Shown: in pieces, positions 7,748 through 14,418 of the stretch | Position numbering within the stretch: the first letter of the stretch is position 1 | Layout of the letters: each line of letters opens with the position of its first letter | Assembly (NCBI GenBank): GCA_026692885.1 | Contig: JAPLNJ010000600.1 | Span: 1 to 17,296, forward strand | DNA from: Planctomycetota bacterium | GTDB taxonomy: Bacteria; Planctomycetota; Planctomycetia; Pirellulales; Pirellulaceae | DNA: 17,296 nucleotides | Reading direction: 5' to 3' | Notes under the pieces: model-generated | Told to the model about the DNA's origin: nothing | The model's input: the letters and a program-made list of their open reading frames with translations, nothing else | Database searches by the model: none | Translations under genes and position numbers: made by a program

Positions 7748-7775
7748 TTGATTTCGCACTTGCCCCTGCTATGCT
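7748..7775 (+). promoter_or_regulatory. Candidate sigma70-type promoter (TTGATT - 16 bp - TATGCT)
   Basis: TTGATT at 7748-7753 and TATGCT at 7770-7775 match the -35 and -10 consensus with 16-bp spacing. An ATG lies at 7783, about where transcription would start, suggesting a leaderless message. It encodes only MPGTGNSFRSGG before a stop at the junction with MITE copy 2. The promoter points towards the NACHT gene at 8068 and could drive it by reading through the MITE. Confidence 0.35.
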
Positions 7776-7820
7776 GACTCCCATGCCCGGAACGGGAAAC
7801 TCCTTTCGATCGGGCGGTTA

Positions 7821-7941
7821 GGACCGGCGCATCAATAAGTGTCGGGTTTTCAAAGTAGTCATCACGCTCCGCGTGATGACATGTCGTCACGGCGGAGCGT
7901 GACGACTACTATACTTGCGACAGTTATTGATGCGCCGGTCC
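7821..7941 (-). mobile_element. 121-bp MITE-like element, copy 2 (inverted relative to copy 1)
   Basis: It has the same 121-bp length and GGACCGGCGCATCAATAA termini as the element at 6739-6859, with TTA on both sides (7818-7820 and 7942-7944). As reverse complement it differs from copy 1 at four positions only, all near the terminal arms. It carries the same internal GTAGTCRTCACG palindrome pair. It lies 126 bp upstream of the NACHT gene start and may influence its transcription through hairpin formation. Confidence 0.8.
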
Positions 7942-8007
7942 TTAACGGCCGTCGGCTTCCGGAAACACCTCCCTGCGGCCTGAGTGCTTCAGCCCAACCG
8001 AATCGCG

Positions 8008-8013
8008 TATGAT
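8008..8013 (+). promoter_or_regulatory. Possible -10 element (TATGAT) before the NACHT gene
   Basis: TATGAT matches five of six bases of the -10 consensus and would start transcription near 8020, leaving about a 50-nt leader. No good -35 hexamer is found 16-18 bp upstream, so this is weak. Confidence 0.2.
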
Positions 8014-8067
8014 TGTGCGGTGGGCCGAAGGCGGGTCAGACTCACGAAGCCGGTTTGAGTGACGCGT

Positions 8068-11000
8068 ATGCAAGTCAAATTCAACGACGGTCTATTCTCG
8101 CGGGAAGAAGAAGACTCCCTGGAGCACGTGCTGGACGAGCTGGTCTCGGATGGGCGGGAAGGGCTGTGGCGCGAAGCCCCCGACGAGATCAATATTCGCC
8201 GGCGGATTGCCGGTGGGCGAAGCGGCGCCGCGGTGCTGGAAGCCGTCGTCATTCGCGGAAATGCCCGGTCGCGCACCGTCATCAAGATCGGGCCGTTCTA
8301 TGCCCTGCGCGACGAGTTCGCCGCGTTTCGCGAGCATTTGACGGTGGACGTCCGCGGTCCCCGATTCGTGCCCATCGAGACCGTCACGCAGCGACTGCTC
8401 GCCGCCGCCCCACCAACGCTCGCGGGCGAACTCGAAGCGGTCGTGTACAGCCACGCCGAATACTTTCACGGCGTCGATGAGAAACCGCTGCGGACGTTCG
8501 AGGATATCTCCCACGAATACGTGCATGGCGGCGACGGTGTGACCGACGAGACGTTGACGCAACTGATCGCCCGACTGTTCGACGGCACGCGAAACGCGCT
8601 CTACGGGCGGTGGACGGAGGCGGAGGACGACCGGCGTTTGCGACCGTACTGGAACCGACCTCTGGGTTTCGACGCCGTCGTGGAGATTTCGGCGATCGAT
8701 GTCGGACGGCAGCAACTGACGTCGGCCGACGCCGCTCGCGCCGAGCACACGCTATACGAGAAGCGGTTTCTGGAATCGGCCATCGCGCGCGATCCGCTCA
8801 AAGGGCGCGTGGCGGTTCAGTTCAATCATGTCCGCTTGCAGTGGTGGGGCGCGAAACTGATCGGCGAAATCGACGCACCGTACTTCCTGCGATTCGAGAT
8901 CGTCGGAGCCCCGACGCCGATCGAATATCTGCCAGAGCGTTCCGGCATCATCGACGGTTCGCAGTGGCGCGTTCACGGTGTTGTCCGGTCCTGGCGCACG
9001 CCGGAAAGTCGGCAGCGACTCCTGCATTTTCTCGGCGCAGGCTTTTCGTTGGCCGACGGCGTGCTGGCGGGTCCGGACGATGCACGCGCGCCGGATCCGT
9101 TCGCCTGCCTGGGCCGGATCATGGACCGGGAACAGGCGGGGCGGATCAACTCCGTCGTCCACGGCGACTTGAACCCGCGCAACGTGCTGGTCGTCGACGG
9201 TCAGCCCTGCCTGATCGACTACGCCCTGACGAAGAAGGACCAGCCGCTGTTCTGCGACTTCGTTCGTCTCGAAGGGTGCCTGATGATGGAAGTCCTGCCG
9301 GCCGGACTGACTTGGCGGCAACTCCTGCGGTTCCAACGGTGGCTCGCGGTGGCGTGCCGGCTGGCGGGAGGCGGTCCGGCGGAGGATGGCCTGCAACGGA
9401 CCATCGAGCGTTTCGCAAGCGTGCTCGGCGCGGACCGGCCGGAGTTGGGGCGGGCGTTTCGGTTGCTGTGGGCCATCCGCGCCGCCGCGCGGAAAGTCGC
9501 TCCGCCCGCGCTGCGGTCGTGGTGGGCCGAGGACTATCTCGAACAGCTCTTCCTGTTCGGGCACCAGATGCTGAAGTGGCTCCCCGATGCCGGCGAAACC
9601 GACGCGAAGAAAAAGGAGGCAGCCCGGCGGTCCGCGCGCGCCGCCGCGGCGATCCTGGGTGCGGCCGCCGAGACGTTCGAGCCGGCGCGCGTCTACGAAC
9701 TCTGGCCCGACGACGAATTGGAACTGCACGCCGAGACGCTGCTCAAACAGATGTTCCCGTCGGCGGCCGCTCGCGCCGCGGACCTGGCGAGTCTCGGCCG
9801 CCGGCTGCGAGGTTGGAATCTCAAGGCGAACGACCCACGCTGGCAGGCGTTCCGCGACGTCCGGCAGCAACTCGTGCGGACCCGCTTTCAGGACGTCGCG
9901 CTGCAGATCGAAAGCCAGCTCCGGAACGACCACGACGTGTACATCAGCCTGAAAGCCTACATCGACCTCAAAGGCCAACTGCGCGACGTGCCGAAATCAG
10001 AACGGCGAATGGGGGCGGCACATGCCTTCGACGAAACGCTTGAAGACGACGAGGCGATCGCCGCCAGCGAACGACTCCGGCCCGACGAGCGAAAGGCAGG
10101 AGACGACGCGTTGGAACTCGTCGCCAAGCACCCGGCCGTCGTGCTGCTGGGCGACGCCGGAGCCGGCAAGAGCACGCTCGCCCGTGAATGGGAATACCGC
10201 CTGGCCAAGGCCATTCGCGGGACGGGTGAGTCGCCCGAAGCGCGACTGCCGATCGTGGTTCGGGCGTCTGCCATCGCGAAGGCATTGCCAAAGCCGCAGC
10301 CGAAGCCGGACGAGTGGACTTCGCCAGGGGCTGCCATGGTGCTGGAACAAGCGGCGAATCCGTTGCCCGGAGACATCACGCTCGCCGATCTGTGCGAAGC
10401 CGGCGCGGTGGCGGTGATCGTCGACGCGCTCAACGAATTGGCCGACGCCGACAAGCAGCGCGTGGCCGAGTGGACCGTCGCGTTGCGCGACTGCTGTCCG
10501 CTGCTGCCGCTCTTGGTCTGTCACCGGCAATACAACTATCCGGCCGGCTTGTTGCCGTTTCCGGTCGTCACGCTGCAAAAGGTCGAGCAGCGGCAGGCGG
10601 AGCGTTATATCCGCGACTACTTGCGGGCTCAGCGGCCGGAGACGCCGGACGCGAACGGTTCGCCGGAGGACCTCGCCGAGCGGTTGATCAACCTGCTGCT
10701 GAAGAGTCCCGATCACCAGCAGGTCCGCGACTTGGCGCAGACGCCGCTGTTTCTGTGGATGATCGTCGAGCGTTTTAGCCGGACGCGCGTGCTGCCGCCG
10801 AACCGGGCGCGGTTGTTCGACGATTTTTCCCGGTGGTATCTGACCGAGCGGCATCACGCGGAACATCAGGAAGCCGTGGCCGCGCGGTTCGACTATGACA
10901 CGAAAGCGGCGCTGCTCGGCCGGCTGGCGAACGAACTCGTGCAGCGGCGCGCCACCGAGTTGCCGGAGTCGGATTCTCCGGTGCGCGACGCTGAGGCGGC

Positions 11001-13512
11001 GGTGCTGGACGAGATCGTGACCGCCGAACTGCTGCACCGCCAGGGGACGGAAGGACGCCGCCAGCTTCGCTTCCTGCACCAGTCGTTTCAGGAGTATTTC
11101 GCCGCGCGGCACATCCTGCCCGAACTGGCCGCCGATCCCGCCGAGATCACGCGGCGCGTCTCCGAGTTCGGCTGGCATGACACGTTCGTGTTGCTGCTGG
11201 GCTTTGGCGGCGAGCATCCGCAGGTCGTGCGGCAGGTGGTCGACGCGGCGCTGCAGGTCAATCCGCGGCTGACGGCCCGCTGCCTGCGCATGGCCGAGGC
11301 GGTGGAACCGGGGCTGCTCGACCAATTCGTCGCCGCCCAGGCCGCCACGCTGGCCGATCCGCAGGCGGGCGTCTGGGGATACCGAGTGGCCGCCGAGGCC
11401 CTGGCCGAATACGGCCGAGGTGCCGCGCGAGGTGCCTTGTGGGACGTCATCACGAATCGCCATGCGCCCGAGCCGGCCCGCTGCCGGTCGCTGGAAGCGA
11501 TCACGAAGCTGCCCGGCCAAGTCCGGTTCGAACCGCTGGCGGACAAGCTGCGGGGCGAGTTTGTCGAGTGTTTGCAGCGAGTATTCGACGAACCGGCACC
11601 GCTGGAGGTCCAGCGGGTAGCGATGAACGCGGTCGTCGAGGTCAAGCTCACGGACCTGAGTGGGTATCTGACGGATCTGGTCAGCGCCGACGAGACGGCT
11701 TGGCCCTTGCGCCGCGCGGCGTGGTCCGCCTGTCGCCAACTCAACCTGCCGCTGAAACCCAAGTGGTGCGACGCGTATCGCCGAGCCTGTCAGCAACGTC
11801 TCGACGCCCTGGAGGCCGAGTTGTACGAGGAGTCGATCCGCGCCCGGATGCATGAATTGAACGACGAACGGCTGGCGATCCTGGAACAACTGGCCAGCCG
11901 CCAGAACCTGCCGCTGCTGCTGTCCCGCCGGTTCGCATTCATTCCGAGCGGGGAGGATTGGAATGAGCGAGTCGCGAAATTGCTCGACGAATTGATCGCC
12001 AAAGTGGCGCCCAGCGACACGCCCAACGCTGCCTGGACGATCTTGACCAAATCAGCCGCTGACTCCGGCGAGACGATCGCCCGCTGGCTCGACACGTTTC
12101 GAGGCGACGCCGACCTTCCCGCGCAGGCGGCGGCCCATCGCCTCATCGCGCTCGGCGAGAAGCTCCCCGTCGAACCGGTCCGCGAGCTTTTGGGTGGCTA
12201 CGCTCGCCAGAGCGTGGATACAAGCGTGGATCCAACGGGCGCAGCACCTGACGGGCCACGCTCTGGCGAGCGTAGCTACGAACCGTGGAGACTCTCGGCC
12301 CTGGCCCGGATGGCCGCCGCGACGCAGGACAAGTCGCTTGCCGAACCGCTCGATCAAGTGCTCCGCGGGTTGATCGATCACGTCTCGGGCCGGGAGCAGG
12401 TCGAATCCTTGGCCAACCTCGTGACCGCCCTCTGGCAACTCGACAACCGCCGCGGCCACCGCACCGCCGCCGTTGCCAATATGCTCTTCTGGGCCGAACG
12501 CTCCAACGACACCGCCCCCAGCCAATTTCCGTGGCGCCTGATCTTCGACAGCATTTGGCTCGACGCCGCCGACTGCTCCGCCCTGCTCACCTCCGCCCGG
12601 AACCCAAGCTCCGAAGGTTCGCCTTATGCAGCCGATAGCGTGGACGAATCGGAGCAAGCTGCGACGCCGCTACGGAACGCTGACGAGCACGCCCCAGCCG
12701 CTCGCCCGGCCACCGCCGCTGATCCTCGCGACGCTCGCGCTGCCGTCTATTTCCTGCAAGGCAGGGGCGGCGGAGTCACCTTCCTTGCCGAAACGAACTC
12801 GTCACCGATCCAGCTTTCGCCGGAGGCCGCTGCGGCGTTCAGCGAGCTTGCGGACGCGGAAGCCGGTCCGATGTGGCGAGTGCGGTTCGCGAACGCTGCC
12901 GTCAAAGCCGGCGTCGTCTCGTTACTCCCCTGGCTGGTCCGCACCGCCGACCTTCCAGAAACCGCCGAAGGCGAATGGACTGGCTGGCATTCGGTCCACG
13001 GGCGCATCGACGCACGCCACCTCGCGTATTTCCTCCGCGCGATCGGCTTCCTGACGCGGCAATTGCTGAACGACAACCAACTCGCCGCCGCGCAGCCGGG
13101 GATCGAGGCGTTGGAAAAACGCCGTCCGCTGTTCGCAAGTAGGACGGTTTTTCCAGGCCGTCCTGAATCCAATTCGACGGGCTTGGAAGCCCATCGTACG
13201 GATGATGTCCCCGATCGCAGCATCATCATCGGCTTGGTCACCGGGCTCGGTTACCTCGGCGACTGGCAACCGCTCCTCGAACAACTCGGCCCCGGCGAAC
13301 CGTGGCTCCACCAGGCCGCGAAGAACGTCTTCCGCCACTGGATTCCTGGTCCGTTGGCAAAGTCGCCCGACCAGGAGCGTGAGCGCGCCGCCGTCTGGAT
13401 CGCCCACCGCCTCCACCGCGGCGGCCTGTCCCCCGAAGTCCGCTCGACGCTCCAGGAAATCCTCACGGACCTCGAACAAAAACTCGGCCACCACATCCGC
13501 CCCGACACCTGA
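8068..13512 (+). CDS. Giant STAND protein: kinase/APH-like domain - NACHT NTPase - helical (HEAT-like) solenoid
   Basis: The gene encodes 1814 residues from ATG 8068; GTG at 8059 is an in-frame alternative, and neither has a strong ribosome-binding site. The N-terminal domain is aminoglycoside-phosphotransferase/kinase-like. It has an ATP-lysine candidate in VIKIG (K73), VVHGDLNPRNVLVV (catalytic Asp 367, Asn 372) and LIDYAL (metal Asp 384), so the active-site residues appear intact. The NACHT module follows with Walker A GDAGAGKST (695-703), Walker B VIVDALNEL (781-791), LAQTPLFLWMIVERF and LPPNRARLFDDF. The winged-helix signature FLHQSFQEYFAA lies at 1002-1013. The rest, about 800 residues, is alpha-helical repeat. 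This is the sensor-switch-effector plan of bacterial NLR-like conflict proteins: the solenoid senses, NACHT oligomerises on ATP, and the N-terminal domain signals or modifies. From memory it resembles the TCAD9-type kinase-like module of NTP-dependent conflict systems (unverified). Two clear and one decayed palindromic REP insertions lie in frame within the solenoid. Confidence 0.85.
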   Translation: MQVKFNDGLFSREEEDSLEHVLDELVSDGREGLWREAPDEINIRRRIAGGRSGAAVLEAVVIRGNARSRTVIKIGPFYALRDEFAAFREHLTVDVRGPRFVPIETVTQRLLAAAPPTLAGELEAVVYSHAEYFHGVDEKPLRTFEDISHEYVHGGDGVTDETLTQLIARLFDGTRNALYGRWTEAEDDRRLRPYWNRPLGFDAVVEISAIDVGRQQLTSADAARAEHTLYEKRFLESAIARDPLKGRVAVQFNHVRLQWWGAKLIGEIDAPYFLRFEIVGAPTPIEYLPERSGIIDGSQWRVHGVVRSWRTPESRQRLLHFLGAGFSLADGVLAGPDDARAPDPFACLGRIMDREQAGRINSVVHGDLNPRNVLVVDGQPCLIDYALTKKDQPLFCDFVRLEGCLMMEVLPAGLTWRQLLRFQRWLAVACRLAGGGPAEDGLQRTIERFASVLGADRPELGRAFRLLWAIRAAARKVAPPALRSWWAEDYLEQLFLFGHQMLKWLPDAGETDAKKKEAARRSARAAAAILGAAAETFEPARVYELWPDDELELHAETLLKQMFPSAAARAADLASLGRRLRGWNLKANDPRWQAFRDVRQQLVRTRFQDVALQIESQLRNDHDVYISLKAYIDLKGQLRDVPKSERRMGAAHAFDETLEDDEAIAASERLRPDERKAGDDALELVAKHPAVVLLGDAGAGKSTLAREWEYRLAKAIRGTGESPEARLPIVVRASAIAKALPKPQPKPDEWTSPGAAMVLEQAANPLPGDITLADLCEAGAVAVIVDALNELADADKQRVAEWTVALRDCCPLLPLLVCHRQYNYPAGLLPFPVVTLQKVEQRQAERYIRDYLRAQRPETPDANGSPEDLAERLINLLLKSPDHQQVRDLAQTPLFLWMIVERFSRTRVLPPNRARLFDDFSRWYLTERHHAEHQEAVAARFDYDTKAALLGRLANELVQRRATELPESDSPVRDAEAAVLDEIVTAELLHRQGTEGRRQLRFLHQSFQEYFAARHILPELAADPAEITRRVSEFGWHDTFVLLLGFGGEHPQVVRQVVDAALQVNPRLTARCLRMAEAVEPGLLDQFVAAQAATLADPQAGVWGYRVAAEALAEYGRGAARGALWDVITNRHAPEPARCRSLEAITKLPGQVRFEPLADKLRGEFVECLQRVFDEPAPLEVQRVAMNAVVEVKLTDLSGYLTDLVSADETAWPLRRAAWSACRQLNLPLKPKWCDAYRRACQQRLDALEAELYEESIRARMHELNDERLAILEQLASRQNLPLLLSRRFAFIPSGEDWNERVAKLLDELIAKVAPSDTPNAAWTILTKSAADSGETIARWLDTFRGDADLPAQAAAHRLIALGEKLPVEPVRELLGGYARQSVDTSVDPTGAAPDGPRSGERSYEPWRLSALARMAAATQDKSLAEPLDQVLRGLIDHVSGREQVESLANLVTALWQLDNRRGHRTAAVANMLFWAERSNDTAPSQFPWRLIFDSIWLDAADCSALLTSARNPSSEGSPYAADSVDESEQAATPLRNADEHAPAARPATAADPRDARAAVYFLQGRGGGVTFLAETNSSPIQLSPEAAAAFSELADAEAGPMWRVRFANAAVKAGVVSLLPWLVRTADLPETAEGEWTGWHSVHGRIDARHLAYFLRAIGFLTRQLLNDNQLAAAQPGIEALEKRRPLFASRTVFPGRPESNSTGLEAHRTDDVPDRSIIIGLVTGLGYLGDWQPLLEQLGPGEPWLHQAAKNVFRHWIPGPLAKSPDQERERAAVWIAHRLHRGGLSPEVRSTLQEILTDLEQKLGHHIRPDT
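12194..12279. repeat. REP-pair insertion inside the NACHT gene, type GTAGCTACGCTC
   Basis: The 24-nt arms (12194-12217 and 12256-12279) are reverse complements with one mismatch (GTGG versus GTAG head). They read GTRGCTACGCTCGCCAGAGC from each outer end around a 38-nt loop. The translated insert (about residues 1376-1404, GGYARQSVDTSVDPTGAAPD and following) is Gly/Ser/Asp-rich, unlike the flanking helices, and the frame stays open. Confidence 0.75.
12632..12675. repeat. Degenerate REP-like inverted repeat inside the NACHT gene
   Basis: CCGATAGCGTGGACG faces CGACGCCGCTACGG as an imperfect inverted repeat; on the minus strand it starts with GTAGCGGCGTCG. It sits within a low-complexity protein segment (SSEGSPYAADSVDESEQAA and following, about residues 1514-1560) that breaks the helical pattern. 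It is probably an older, decayed insertion. Confidence 0.4.
13139..13199. repeat. REP-pair insertion inside the NACHT gene, type GTAGGACGG / GTACGATGG
   Basis: The left unit GTAGGACGGTTTTTCCAGG (stem GGACGG/CCGTCC) faces, in inverted orientation, GTACGATGGGCTTCCAAGCC. It belongs to the same type as the REP pair at 7571-7612 (GTAGGATGGTCTTCC). It adds about 20 residues (SRTVFPGRPESNSTGLEAHR, about 1691-1710) to the solenoid without closing the frame. Confidence 0.7.
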
Positions 13513-13813
13513 TCCGGCTGTGAGCTGGACCTGGAGCGGCTGCCGATGGCGTGGCAGGAGGCTGTGGACGCCACGCGCGCCAAGGCTTGGCGGCTCGCCG
13601 CATCCCTGCCGGGTCCGCCGGGGATTGAGTCCATGGCAGCCCGCTCCCTCGCGGCGCAGCGTGAGGGTCCGAAGCCCACTGCCCCTTGCCTTGAACTCCT
13701 GTCGAGTCATCCCTTGGCGGCCCGTGCGCGGCATTGATCCGTTCGGCGGACAGATGCAGCGGACCTTGCCCTTGTCGGTGACCCCATCGCTCGTGACAAA
13801 AGGACAGGTCATC
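13513..13813. other. Spacer after the NACHT gene, no recognisable gene
   Basis: Short open stretches exist on both strands. The minus strand near 13730-13810 reads TCPFVTSDGVTDKGKVRCIC, with paired cysteines, but has no supported start or family. I see no convincing terminator hairpin with a T-run after the NACHT stop codon. Confidence 0.35.
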
Positions 13814-14290
13814 TCATGCCAGTAGTTGCCCCTCTTCTCCGGGGCCGATTTCCCATTTGCCGATGTGCCTCGTGGAATACCGCCCCTTTCTCAGGATTGC
13901 CGGAAGCGTGTCCGCCCACGATACGGGCGTGACCGTGGCGCTCAGATCGCCTATTCCACGGCTGCGCGCAAACTGCCCCGTCACGATCGCAGCGCGGCTG
14001 GGGCTGCATACCGAGGTGGTCACAAAGGCATTCCGAAACAGGACACCCTCCGCTGCCATCGTGTCGATCTCGCTCAGTTTGAACCGCACGCTGACGATGG
14101 AACAACCGCCGTCGTCTTGGCGATAGGTCGTATAGGTGGTGGCAATGATTGTGCCGTCGGGCAGCAGATTGAGGCCGGGATAGAAGCCGTCCTTGAACGT
14201 GCGCAGGAGGCTGACGCGGTAGCGCAAGGAGATTGTGGTGGAATCGCACGAGTGCTCGGTTGGGTTCAATTCCCTAGTGTGATGAAACAT
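13814..14290 (-). pseudogene. Chimeric remnant: sialidase-like (BNR) C-terminus joined to a sulfatase N-terminal piece
   Basis: From ATG 14290 the frame reads TFKDGFYPGLNLLPDGTIIA and then CSIVSVRFKLSEID, typical of the last blades of sialidase-like exported enzymes in planctomycetes. At about 14065-14075 it passes directly into MAAEGVLFRNAFVTTSVCSP, SRAAIVTGQFARSRGI, SWADTLPAILRKG and HIGKWEIG, the N-terminal region of an arylsulfatase-type sulfatase. The formylglycine motif CSPSR is intact (13994-14008). The sulfatase part stops about 75 residues later, far short of a full domain of about 450 residues, and the sialidase part lacks nearly all blades. The switch occurs at a shared Ile-Asp codon pair, suggesting recombination between two decaying genes. 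It is almost certainly non-functional. Confidence 0.6.
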
Positions 14291-14418
14291 GGTTATTTTC
14301 GGTTTGACAGCCAATGGGACGGAAATCGCCCGTCTCGCCGCAGGTAGTCCTGGTACTCGACCAAAGTTGCTGCTGCCGTGGTTCTGTGGGTCAGCCTCTT
14401 TCTCATTGCATCGGGCGG

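Noticed and set aside
6739..7941. Composite transposon bounded by the two 121-bp elements
   Set aside because: Each copy has its own TTA on both sides and there is no transposase between them, so two separate insertions are simpler.
9997..11889. 630-codon minus-strand open frame inside the NACHT gene
   Set aside because: It is a shadow frame: Arg/Gln/Pro-rich, no domain pattern, and the plus frame holds Walker A/B and winged-helix motifs.
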